Below are positions 21,863 to 32,822 of a DNA stretch of 64,000 bases, piece after piece; within the stretch, counting starts at the first letter, position 1; each line of letters opens with the position of its first letter. Both the position numbers and the translations under genes were made by a program. A model generated the notes under the pieces. That model was not told the DNA's origin and searched no databases. It saw only the letters and a program-made list of their open reading frames with translations. This DNA comes from Bolinopsis microptera (Eukaryota > Ctenophora > Tentaculata > Lobata > Bolinopsidae): the NCBI RefSeq assembly GCF_026151205.1, contig NC_087082.1, positions 13,673,365-13,737,364 on the forward strand, in the 5' to 3' direction.

Positions 21863-22328
21863 CGAGTGCCTTTTATTTTTCTGAATTGGGACGGAATTTA
21901 TACAATTATATGATAAATTTAAGTGTTTGCTATCGTTTGATTTTTTCATAAGAGAGTGTAGCCGTAGGATAATTATTTTCATTTTTCATATTATTCCGAT
22001 CCCGCCTAGTTACAGTTACACTTTTAGTAACCATCAGTGAAAGTAAGTGGTTTTCATCAGTCGCCTATTCTAGTCCCTACTTATACTTATAGTACTTAAT
22101 TAGATTTTAGCCAAGTTATATCACACATACGAATCATAAGATATGAGATATGATCGAAGGAATTCAGTTTTTCTGACGCGTATTACGTTTTGTCTTTTAT
22201 TGAAATAAACCTGTGCCTACCACGTTATAATTGTAGTAGTAAATCTTTCAAAGTACGAAATATCTCTTTAAAAGAGCATCCTAGGCACCTTATAGATATC
22301 AAAACGAATAAAAAAGAAAACAAAAACA
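21863..22328. other. Non-coding stretch
   Basis: AT-rich sequence without a supported gene or repeat. Confidence 0.4.
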
Positions 22329-23160
22329 TCAACCATCTTCTAACTTCTTCCACTCCTCCCTATCTAAAGCTAAAAATCTAAGGTCTTCGAAATCAGTCAA
22401 ATTCTTAAGTCTAATATCAAGATTTCTACTAGTCAAGTCTTTTCTAATAACATCTAATAAGTTTAAACATGGTCTACCCCGTCTCCCTTCCATAAAAATA
22501 TCAGAATTTATAGCAAATAACATAGAGGTGTATGCTGGTGAGTCTTCCTGTCCTCTTAAGATATGTCCTAACATTCTCCATCGAAACTTAGAGACTCTCA
22601 CAGACAAGGGAGTGACATAACAACGAGCATAGAGTGCCTCATTAGAAATAACCCCAGTAGGCCATCTGATGTTGAGGATTCTTCGGAGGTGTTTGCGATG
22701 AGCAATATCAAGTTCATTCAACGAAGCTAGTGGTGCAGCCCAGGAGTTGCAGTTGTAAAGTAGAATAGAGACTACTTGTGCCTCGTAGATTTTGATCTTC
22801 CTTTGGACTGAAATCTTGCTCTTCATCCAAACTTTCTGAAATTTACTAAAGGCAACATTACCAAGGAATATTCGATTCTTGATATCCTTAACAGTGCACA
22901 TCAACGATCCTAAAGTTTTGTTAGAGCGCCACTCTTCAATCTTCATCACCTCTATACACTTTTCCAACAATCACCTTGCGTTTAACGGTGGGTTTAGGAT
23001 CTGCTAAATAAAAATGGACAAATTCAGTCTTGGAAGAATTGATATGAAGGTCCCACTGCTGGAATATATCTTTAGCGATATGAAGCATTTCTTTGAGTGG
23101 AGCAAGTTCAGTAATTTTTTATTGTGCACGATTTAAGACATTAAGAGTAGCTGAAAGTTG
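22329..23160 (-). pseudogene. 5'-truncated LINE fragment (C-terminal part of a reverse-transcriptase ORF)
   Basis: The minus-strand frame from 22970 ends at 22329 and includes SKFRWRMLGHILRGQEDSPA and EGRRGRP. These are the same C-terminal motifs as in the LINE at 1077-4184, but clearly diverged from it. Upstream, from 23160 to about 22950, another frame gives QWDLHINSSKTEFVHFYLAD, which matches [14 protein letters not shown] of that LINE. That part has an in-frame stop and a frameshift. It is a dead remnant lacking the endonuclease and most of the reverse transcriptase. Confidence 0.85.
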
Positions 23161-23280
23161 ACTAAGATCATGCAAAAAACGCCGCCGAAGTTTATAATTT
23201 ATAAAATCTGCCCACTTTTATTACTTTAAATATTCCGTATTACCCGTAACTGTAAGTGTAAGTGATTTATTGGGCAAGAA

Positions 23281-23607
23281 TATCGAAGACAACATTCAAC
23301 TTTTTGTAGTTGTACTTGTACACTGTATGTGATTTCAGATCTCGATCACTGATCTATTCACTGGTGGGTCCTGGGAAATTCGAATAAAATTTAGGAATGG
23401 ATAACCTGGGGACCCCAGGCTATATAATAGTCATAAACATATAGAGATATTGATAACCGAATAGAGATTCGGCGCGGAATGACAGGCTGAGCGCCGCCCA
23501 GTAATATCGAAAACAACATTCAACTTCCTGTACACTGTATGTGATTTCAGATCACTGATCTATTCACTGGTGGGTCCTAGGAAATTCGAAGAAAATTTAG
23601 GAATGGA
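23281..23607. repeat. Direct repeats of ~100-120 bp flanking a family D repeat
   Basis: Copy A (23281-23401) and copy B (23505-23607) share TATCGAA-ACAACATTCAAC at the start and TTAGGAATGGA at the end. A D repeat sits exactly between them. Either the flank was duplicated on insertion, or a D-containing unit is tandemly repeated. Confidence 0.8.
23405..23504 (-). repeat. Family D repeat, copy 3
   Basis: Inverted relative to copy 1. It starts with the palindrome CCTGGGGACCCCAGG and ends GGCTGAGCGCCGCCCAGTAA. Confidence 0.8.
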
Positions 23608-24159
23608 ATGCGTCGTCGATTATATTTATGCTCACAATTTTCCAGCACAGAAAAACATATATATAATATAAAAGATAAGTTCACAAATAATTTCCATATT
23701 AAGCCCGCATAGTTATATTCTATGAGTATATACTTGCTTCACGTTGTGCGCTCTCGCTAAATCGCTCGCCCAAGCTATAATTCGACGATCATTTTGAAGC
23801 AATAACAAGTTTTATAAATTTTCGTTAATTAGCTAATTGGTTATTATCCAATTAACTGATTGTCTGATGTAAAAATTGTCTTTTAAAATTTTTTTCCCTC
23901 CCTGATAAGATAATCATAAACTTACTAAGATAAACACCCTCGATTAATTTGTAACCTTCTACGATGTCCACAACTAAAGATATTTTACAAACGAGAAAGG
24001 TGGAAAAAAAGTTGTGAAACTAAAAGTGGCAAAAAGTGGCCTTAAAAGTTTGGAAAAGTTGGTCAGCTATAATGATAAGGGGCACCTAACGGAACTCAAA
24101 AACGTTAAAATTCTTTTGGATGCTTACTTTGGATACTTTGGAGAGATTCGTAGATTCCT
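23608..24159. other. Non-coding stretch with the right copy of the old duplication
   Basis: It includes a single MITE Z end (CTAAATCGCTCGCCC near 23758), the duplication partner at 23786-24012 and the probable 3' untranslated end of the CR1-like LINE. Confidence 0.55.
23786..24012 (+). repeat. Diverged direct duplication, right copy
   Basis: Partner of 21197-21425, in the same orientation. Confidence 0.75.
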
Positions 24160-27100
24160 CTACTGGGTCATCGAATAGTTCGACCGCCCTTGCAGCATCG
24201 CTGCTGCCTTATTCATACTCCAGCCCAGCAAAGAATTTCCATTAGGGCAGCTGTAATTGCTCACAGGTGGGTTATCTGGAAACGGTTTAAGAAATGCTGA
24301 TAGTTTTGCTTTGAACAGCAGTGGGTCTTCAGTGAGGTGAAGATCTGATGGAATGGTGTTCCATAAACGTGGCCCCATTACTGCAAATGAACCATCATAC
24401 AATGACTGTTGACGTTGAGTACTGCTCTTGCTGAGACTTGGAATGGTGGCCTTGATTCCGTGTCTTGATGGAGTAGAAAAAAGAATTCCAAGGTCATTTG
24501 GGCAGCGTTGATGTAAGATTTTCCACATGTGGATGATAATATAACGCTCTCTCCTCCTTTGCATCGACATTAGATTTAGTGCTTTGAGCCGCTGCCAATA
24601 GTCAAGATGTTGAACACCCCAAATCCTTGAGGTGAAAGTACGCTGTACTCCTTCAATCTGTTGGATGTCTGAAATTTTACTGGTATTCCACAGAGGGCAG
24701 CAGTACTCTAAATGACTTCGGATAAGTGACTTGTAAAGTGTCAACATTGTGGTTCTATTTCTGCACTTGAACGCACTGAGCACCCAGGCTGCCACTTTTC
24801 TAGCTCGAGATGCCATAGAACTGACATGATGTGACCACGACATATCAGAAGACACTATAACTCCAAGATCCTTAACTTGGTCTGTAGGATAGAGCATATT
24901 ACCGCCTGACACCTTGTATGTTTGTGTTTGACATACAAAAGGCAGCTCATACAGACTCTCATTAGGATTCCCCCGGTGAACTAGGAGCTCAAACTTATCC
25001 TCGTGTAAAACCATGTTATTACGTTTGGCCCATGCAATGACATGGTCGAGATCTTGCTGAAGAACGATAACATCTTGTTCTGTATATATGTGCTTCAGTA
25101 TACGGGTGTCATCAGCAAAGAATCTTATAATTGAACCAGTCACACAAAGCTTCATGTCATTTATGAAGAGTATAAAAAGGAGGGGTCCAAGAACGGTTCC
25201 TTGGGGGACTCCACTGATAACCAAGGCTGCGAAGGAAGACACCCCGTTCAGAACAACATGTTGATGACGGTCCGACAGAAACGACTCCAGCCACTTAAGA
25301 ATCCTTCCGTTATCCATACTTTTGCAATTTATCAATGAGAAGACGATGATCCACCTTGTCGAAGGCCTTCGCAAAGTCTAGATATATTGCATCAGTATCT
25401 GACCCACTCAAAAGGCCTCTCATGATGTCGTCGAAGTGGCTAAGAAGCTGAGTCAAACAGCTCCTTCCCGAACGAAATCCATGTTGATTATCACACAAAA
25501 TTTCATTTTCATCTAAGTACTTGACCATGGTGCTCCGTAGAATGCGCTCATAGATCTTGATGATGTGTGAGGTGAGGGCAACGGGACGGTAGTTCACTGC
25601 ATGTGCCCAGTTTCCCTTCTTGTAGAGAGGAGAAATGTGTGTCCCCTTATAGAATTTGGGTACAAGACCCAGGGTGTATGATTCCGTCCAGATAAGTTAA
25701 TGGGTTGGCACAGTTCTTGAGCACATGTCTTGAGAAGACAAACTGGCACTCCATCTGGTCCACAACCCGAATCGGGTGAGATTGCAGAAATAGCCGATAT
25801 GATGTCTTCATCAGAAATAAAAAAATCTTCGTCAGTTAGTGGTTGCGTTATATCTGCTGCCATGAACTGGGGATTTTGAACATCGGGACAATCTGGATCA
25901 CTGAAAACAGAGCTAAATTGCTCTTGTAGAAGATCTGCCATTGACTTAGGATCAGTGATTATTTCATCACGTTTGTTGAACAGCATGCTAATTGACGATT
26001 TGATTTTTGATAAGGACTTGGCATAACTATAAAAGTATTTAGGGTTGGTCTTGATTTTTTCCAACGCTTTATCTTCCTTTTTATCCATTTCGTTAAGGAA
26101 TGAATCTTTTATATCATAGCATATGAGAACAAGCTTGTCTTTAACATTCCTAATGTGAACTGGGTTCCCGTTCATAGCTAAGAGTGCATCCAGACGTGTT
26201 TTAAGACGTGCTTTCTTCCGTCTTAATGCATTGACATGCTTTGGGCGACCTGACGGGACTCTCTTCTGGGGGACACATGACTGGCAAATCTGAAACAAGG
26301 TATCCGTAAAGAGTGCGGGGAATTCTTCAAATGAACAAAGATTTCGCATCGTAGGCCACTCCACTTCATCCAGTTTCTGTTTCAGAACTTCATAGTCTGC
26401 TTTGCTGAAATCTAATGATCTGAAGGAGTTCTCATCAAACTTTGGAATAGCTGATTCTTCAGAACTAAGCAGGTTCCATGCAAACATGATATCGATCAGG
26501 TTGTGATCAGATAGTTCTGTCTTCTCAGAAACGATATTAGTGATAAGTCTATCGTTATTAGTCAAGAATATGTCTAGAACATTATTACCTCTAGTTGGGC
26601 ATGTGACGTATTGACTTAAGAAATGTTCTGACATGAATGACAAAAGGGCACGGCATGATGTGTGCATCTCTGAAAATCCGTCTGATTTCAAAGTTGAAGT
26701 TTCCCAGTTAATTGCAGGTAAGTTACAGTCCCCCGTTATGTTATGATCAAAACTGTCGTCATTGACCTGTTGTATACAATTTGACACAAACTTCAGGAGT
26801 GCGGTAAAACTTTCCACTTGGGCAATTGGTGGTCTATAAACCACGACGTAGCACGTCTTGATGGTGTCAAAACGACAGAAAATTCCTTCGCAAATACCAT
26901 CATCAAAGGTGTGGCATTCACTAACAGAAATATTCATATGGGAGTAGAGGAGCACACCTCCACCCACTCTAGCATCTCGGTCCGAGCGGGAAACCACATA
27001 TCCAGGCACGTGTAATTGTGCATCTGACTTAAGCCAAGTCTCGGTGAGTGCAATAAAAGGCAGAGAGTGGTTTTTTGACTTTTCTTCTTGAACGAAGGAA

Positions 27101-27171
27101 ATAATTTCAGGAACTTTCCACTTGCTTGTACTGTTTGCACTAGGGTTCATTGACTGCACATTTAGGAGCAT
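24160..27171 (-). pseudogene. CR1/L2-like ORF2: endonuclease-reverse transcriptase with two frameshifts
   Basis: It starts with ATG at 27171. The endonuclease domain shows ALTETWLKSD, VVVYRPP, GDCNLPAINWE and ELSDHNLIDI. After a frameshift near 25690 the frame continues with NYRPVALTSHIIKIYERILR, QHGFRSGRSC and IYLDFAKAFDKVDH. A second shift near 25315 leads into SGVPQGTVLGPLLFILFIND and RFFADDTRIL (the FADD catalytic box), then the C-terminal domain to 24160. Restoring the order needs two shifts, so this copy cannot make the full enzyme. The start codon overlaps the ORF1 stop by 10 bases (27162-27171), which suggests coupled translation in the active parent. Confidence 0.85.
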
Positions 27172-28495
27172 GCAGCAGGAATGAAGGGCATGGTTGGAGG
27201 CATGTTGGGTGGTCTCTGCGACAGAAGGTACGCTTGTTGAAACTGCGGCTGGTGCATGTGATGATACTGGTTTAGTGCCGCTCCTGTTGGCGGTAGGAGA
27301 GCATACCTCGACATTTGTTGCATCTGCTGCTGTTGGTAAAGAGTATTGACCAGGCCGGATCGGATGTCTGCAATCTCCTGAAGGAAGTTTGACTGCATTG
27401 TCTCGACCAGCCCTCTCAACTCTAAAAAATGATCCTTAGAATCATTTGGGACTGAATCTGAACGCTCGGGGCTGGGACGCTTCTCTTTCGCGTTTGTACT
27501 CCTAGCCTCTTTTCGTCTGGTTCCCTTCAGATGAATAAACGTGCATTCAAGGTTGGTGCAAAGTTTATTCTTGACTGAGTATTTGCACAATACTGGGTGG
27601 ACGAGCTGGCAGCTAGCTCCTTTCTTACAACCACCCTTGTTTTGGTTGCCAAAGCTGCAAAATCTAGGGCAATATCTGGGATGATTGAACTCACATGGAC
27701 TGCCGTCTACAAGCTTGTTGCCTTTCAGGCCATGAGGACATTTTCCCTTCTTGTATTGCGGACAAACATTTTGATCCTTAGCCACTATTTCAAGTTTATC
27801 TTGAAGTTTGGATTGAAAGTCTTCGTCGAGAGAATTGTGCTAATCAATATGAGTTGTCTGACTATTCTCCTCAAACTCAGGTTCAACAACACTTTGATTG
27901 CAAGACTGTTGAGTAGGGGAGGAGGTCTGACTTTTAAGCTCACTCATAATCCTGGATAGTGTGGGATCAGGTTTGGTGACGCTGTTATGTCTTGATTTAG
28001 ACTTTCTGGGTTTGAGGGGGTTATGTGTAGCTTTACAGTCCTTACACATCCACACGTGCCCAGATAGGAGACTGATTATCGATGCTTCCGACATACATTT
28101 GTGGAAAGTTTTTTGACATTCTCGCAGTTGTGAGAACCCCGGAAGCATGTGTAGCAAACAAATAAGGGTGGCTCTTCAGCATCCAATTCGACAACATATG
28201 ATTCGTTGCAGTCACCGCAGGAAGTTCGAAGAAGTGAAGAGATACCAAATATGATGCGGTATACCAATGACTCCTTGGTGTACAGTTTCTTGTCATCTTC
28301 GTCTGCAAGGTTAATACTGAGAAACTCTGCACATGGCTCCAGAATATCGAGATTGAACTGATTCAGTTGTTTGTAGTTGACGGTACGCTTAGCAAATGGA
28401 TCAAATGCAGTGAGGACACGTTTAACTAGTACATTAGACTCTGCCCGGAGAAGCAGGCCCCCAATCGCAGTTTTAATCTGATTCTCTGTTTCCAT
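27162..28495 (-). pseudogene. CR1/L2-like ORF1: PHD-like finger followed by CCCH zinc fingers
   Basis: From ATG 28495 the frame runs through CGDCNESYVVEL and LFVCYTCFRGSHNC. Near 28100 it must shift frame to continue with FHKCMSEASIIS and HVWMCKDCK; together these cysteines and histidines look like a PHD-type zinc finger. A TAG at 27840-27842 is the only break before the same frame continues to 27162. That last part contains C-x5-8-C-x-H patterns (CPQYKKGKCPHG, CEFNHPRYCPRFCSFG, CKKGASCQLVH, CTNLECTFIH) typical of CCCH RNA-binding fingers, and then a Gln/Met-rich tail. In LINEs ORF1 usually binds the element RNA. The combination of a PHD-like module and CCCH fingers is what stands out here. 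Confidence 0.7.
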
Positions 28496-28534
28496 ATTGA
28501 CAAAAATTGACAGTTGACACGTCTTATTCTTCAA

Positions 28535-29880
28535 ATTTACACGTCTTATTCTTCAAATGTACTCGATAATATGTACTATTTCCAATATGTACACAAACCG
28601 CCACAGTATGCAGCAGTATCGAGCTGATAAGCTTTTAAAGATAAGGGAGACAAAAAATAGCAACGTATTAAACGAGTATATCGTAACTGCTTGTGTCGGT
28701 AGATCAATTTTTCAGACAGATCTGTCTGTATAAGTGTAAGCCGTGAATATTTAATATATTTTAGGTAGTATTGCGTAATATATATGAGTATATCAATATG
28801 TACGTAGTGAATATTAGTAGATTGATGACGAGCACATCTTCCGATGTGTTGCAGGTCCCCCAGTCTATATAGAGAGATTATATAGAGTATACAGATATCT
28901 AATATTAGCAATTGATGGAATAATTCTTCTGGACACCAGCGTGGGTGTGACTGCACCTCTTCCGATGGGGTGCAGATCCCCCAGTCCAGATTCAGAGCCG
29001 GAAAATCACGTGGTCAAGGCGTGACGTGGTTTGTGACAAGTTACAAGTTGTTGGTCATAAAGCTGGTAGAGATTTGGCAAGGATTAGAGGGCAGTTTAAT
29101 GCGAGCTAATATCGCATTAACTATGCTAAATAGTTAATATAATAATACGATTTCGCATTCAACAACTATGAGTTGTTGAAGCATAGACTGAGTAGTATTT
29201 AAAGAGGCTCGTATTGAGTAAACACCTGATCGAGTACCTTCTAGGAGGGGAGAGGCAGTTAGTAGAGCCATGAACGGAACATTATATAAGGTCCGATAGA
29301 GGGTCAGAAAAGATCAGATGGAGTTTGCCCGATTCGTTAGAGGGTCATTGATGCTGGACTGTATAAGGGAGCCTGAACTGGGAGAGAGAGTTGGTGGTTT
29401 GTCCTATCGAAGGATGGTTGGTGGTCGGAACCTGTAACTCTGGTTGAGTTCTGGTTAGCCTAGAGAGGGATTAAACATAGTGTCATGGGTCATGGTGTAT
29501 TTAAGATAAGAGTTCCAGCGTGAATATAGACAAGTATTGACAGTTGACTTTATAGTATATATATATTTATATAGTATGTGTATAGTGATTGTATCTCATG
29601 ATGTGATATGTTATGGTAGGATAAGAGCATTAGATCGGTGGGCGTTTTTGGACAATATAAGTTTGGTTAAATAGGAGTCGAAGCAGGAGTTTGTAAAATT
29701 ATTCATTGAATTGTTTTATAGTTTAATATCTTGTAACCATCGTTATTACTCTTGTTTTCGTTGTTCGTACCCTAAATTGCTACAAATAATCTACGAATCT
29801 GAAGCAAGTGGTGACTGCTTACATAAGTATAAGGATTATTTGTGTATCAGATATAATATTAACTTTGTATTTCGAACAAG
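28535..29880. other. Non-coding stretch between the LINE and the transporter gene
   Basis: No gene is seen. A 38-base direct repeat (CTTCCGATG...GCAG-TCCCCCAGTC) occurs at about 28832-28869 and 28950-28987 and may belong to the LINE 5' region. The transporter promoter and 5' untranslated sequence must lie towards 29880; no core element is obvious. Confidence 0.45.
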
Positions 29881-31627
29881 ATGGCTAACCCCGAATTCGA
29901 ATCTGACACTGACCGTTTACTCGACCGAGAAAAGTCTTGGACAAGAATGGATAAGCTTTTGTTAGTATTTGGTGTCGTCGTTAACTTAGGAGATGGAGTG
30001 GAAATCTATTTGCCTGGTTCGTCCAATACAAGAATTCCCAGATCACTTGCCAGTTGCCGGATTAGTCAACACAGCAAAAGCCTCAATAGTCTACGAGAAG
30101 CTTCTTGCCTTCCATATCAATAGACCACTGAAATTTCTATCATTAAAATTTTAATAATGTTTCTCCAAAAAACGATGACCAGAAACTAGAAAGCAACTTT
30201 TTTCGTCCAGGAGTGATAACACAACAAGTATCGTGTGAAATTGAACTTTCTCCGTGGAAGGAAGCAATACTGGACTGTATTCAGTACTTCACCTTAGCAG
30301 TCGCTGTTGCCATCTCAGGAATATTGGCTCACAGGTATGCTTTAGTAAGAAATTCATTACCCGGTACCTAACTTATCGGATTTGAACGGATATTAATTAG
30401 ACGCTGGACTCTGGAGGCCCTAATATAACGTTCATTTTAATGTCCGTTCGAACGAAGTCGGACAAGGAAGTTAAATTAAGTACATTACATGAAATGAATG
30501 CCTTTGAGCGTTCATTTTAATGCCCGTTCAAAATTATGTCCGGTCAAATAGCGTCTGATAAGGTAGTTTACATACAAACCAACTAATACTTAAACTAAAA
30601 TTAAATCTTCTACAGGTTTGGGTGTAGAGTTATGACTCTGATTTCCCTCTATTTGAGCTCTATCAGCACAATTGTCTGTGCTATAGTGGCTAACTACATT
30701 ACACTTCTCCTTTCTAGAGCACTCATCGGGTTTTCTGTTGGACTCAACTTTTCTGTCCATTGCGTCATGATCGCTGAGCTGATTTCCAATAAAGCAATTC
30801 TTGACGACATAGTGATGATATCGTCTTTGATGTATAGTGTCGGGGGAGCCTGGTCTGCTGTTTTGGGATACCTGCTGTTAGATGTGGTAGGATGGAGAAT
30901 TTTCATGCTTATGACATCATTGCCATTCTTCATACCACCCATTTTCATGCTCCACTCATGTTTTGCAGGGAAATCAGGAGCAAAAGTGGAACAAATAGAG
31001 ACCGAGAAAAACCAAACAGAGGAGATAGAAACGGTGCCTCTGCCCAAATTGTTTGCCAGAACTACTAAACTGGGAGTATACTGCGCAATTAACACGTTTC
31101 AGGGCTGGCTTACTATCCTCATGGTTCCTAGGTTGATCCAGCTTTTCAAGATGAAGGCGGCCGAACCAAACAGTGACTGTTCTGTGACCGCGACACAGGG
31201 AAAGGAACTCCTGCTATTGGGTCTTGTCACATTTGCAGCTATCATCGGACGGTTGTTCATACACTTCACGAGGAAAAAATTAAGTTTTCGCAAATTGCAT
31301 ATGATGGTTGCCATACTGAACGTGGCGAGTTTTGGAGGCATGTTTGCACAGGATCATATTGCAGTCGTGGTTACGACCAACTTCATCGTAAAGTTTTTGT
31401 TCGGTATTACCGGTATGGCCTCTAGTTACATTCTCTATGACGTACATTACTTTGGAGCGGAGAGGTTTGCCCTGGGTTCCAGTGTTGCACTTGCTGTGGG
31501 CTTGGTTGGAGGTGTGGTTGGGACGGCTATGGCAGCCTTTGCACCGCTACTGCCTCTTCTCATCACTGCGGTAGTGCTCAGTGCTCTGCAGATGCTGGTG
31601 GTTTTCTCAATGACAGAAGTTCAGTAG
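29881..31627 (+). CDS. SV2/SVOP-like major facilitator transporter (12 membrane segments)
   Basis: Three exons (29881-30016, 30211-30334, 30616-31627) splice in phase with GT/AG borders to give 423 codons. After a short acidic cytosolic start (MANPEFESDTDRLLD), helix 1 is LLLVFGVVVNLGDGVEIYLP and helix 2 lies in AILDCIQYFTLAVAVAISG. The A-motif region after helix 2 is HRFGCRVMTLISL. Four further helices follow, then a charged cytosolic loop (residues ~205-235, KSGAKVEQIETEKNQTEEIE), then six helices ending ALQMLVVFSM. The N-D-G-x-E-I-Y-L-P start is characteristic of the SV2/SVOP branch of organic-ion transporters. The substrate is unknown. The protein is shorter than most relatives (often about 500 residues) because loops are short, yet all 12 helices are visible. 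No SV2-type luminal pentapeptide domain is present. Confidence 0.85.
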
Positions 31628-31728
31628 ATTTCAGGAGAGGGACGTACAATGCATCTTTTATAAACTCGGGGAGATCGGAAGACCTGATTACACTTTAACA
31701 GTTTGCATTTCTAACAAAATTAATTTAC

Positions 31729-31811
31729 ATGGGGACCCCAGGCTATAGTGTTCATAAACATAGAGATTCGGCGGAATGAGATTCGGCGGAATGACAAGCT
31801 GAGCCCAGTAA
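31729..31811 (-). repeat. Family D repeat, copy 4
   Basis: Inverted copy starting GGGGACCCCAGGCTATAG. The GATTCGGCGGAATGA block is duplicated in tandem inside it, and the end GGCGGCGC part is shortened. Confidence 0.75.
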
Positions 31812-31946
31812 AAATTAATATAACCCTGATATTTCGGAAGATCATATTTACTTTTAGGCAGCTGCGCCCAATCAAGATCAAACTACCAAGTACCATGTAA
31901 AGATGATGAATCAAAACCAATTAAAAAAACTGCTAATTGATTTCAT

Positions 31947-32305
31947 ACGACAGTTGCGCCCAATTAATCTTGAAATCCTGTTTTGTGAGTTTACGATCAG
32001 ATAAAGATATACTTATAGACTTAGAGCCAAATTATACTGGTAGATAAGATTGGCCGAGCGACCTATATAGATGGTAATCAGAAGTGACTTGTTGGTCTCG
32101 CATAGCCCTAGAATAATCTTGTACGGATGGCTTATGCCTGTTAGTGTTTACTTTGCATTTAAATCCTCGGAACCACGCTTGCCGGCGAGACTCTTTTTTG
32201 AAAAATTCAATAACAAATAAATCTATAATAGTTCACTTTCATTCATCACAACCTCTGCAAAATTACATAATTTCAAATGATCATTTAATTGGGCGCAACT
32301 GTCGT
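31947..32305. mobile_element. Possible small MITE bounded by 21-bp perfect inverted repeats
   Basis: ACGACAGTTGCGCCCAATTA and one more base at 31947-31967 is exactly inverted at 32285-32305. A third, diverged copy (GCAGCTGCGCCCAATCAAG) lies near 31858. No target duplication is clear, so the element status is uncertain. Confidence 0.4.
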
Positions 32306-32822
32306 TTTGAGAATCTTACAAGACGAATCAGATCACGTAACTGATTGGGAACCTTTTAATGGCCTGTTAATGTGTGGGAAATGGAGTATGGACGCAACTG
32401 TCCGACTGTCGGTAGGTCCATATTTACATATCATTACCATAACGTTAATTGTCTCATGAGAAATGTAGTTATTTAATCATTTGATATAGTCTTATAGTTA
32501 TAGACATAGAACAAATAAAATTATTTTCTCAAAGGCGTTTTTTTCGTATCTAATAAAATATAGGTATGTAATATTGCTAATAGTAATTACTTTTAATACC
32601 AATTTACGTTTTTATCGCACGTATGAAATGGAATGAAATGAAATAATGTGCTTACCGCCAATATGGTTAGCAACTTACACAAGTGTCATGTATTAACCAT
32701 GTCAGAGCGGTTCTAAAAGGTGAGGTGAAAAATATCCAGCAACAAACAACTAGATCGTCTCAAAAAACAAATCTATTCAGAAACGATCATTTCAATTATA
32801 TGTTATAGTAATTTGACCAAAA

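Larger units (their letters stand above)
24160..28534 (-). mobile_element. CR1/L2-like LINE, nearly full length but inactivated
   Basis: Two ORFs lie on the minus strand. ORF1 (28495-27162) has zinc-finger motifs; ORF2 (27171-24160) has endonuclease and reverse transcriptase. Both are broken by frameshifts or a stop. The C-terminal GPRLWNTIPSDL and the FADD catalytic box fit the CR1/L2/Rex group of animals. Element ends are not precisely visible; the 5' untranslated region probably extends past 28534. Confidence 0.85.
31628..32822. other. Non-coding stretch downstream of the transporter gene
   Basis: No further gene is recognised. It holds a D repeat (31729-31811) and a pair of 21-bp inverted repeats (31947-31967 and 32285-32305). 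Confidence 0.5.

Noticed and set aside
30694-31341. Minus-strand open frames opposite the transporter gene
   Set aside because: They are shadows of the coding strand; the plus strand has the family match and proper splicing.
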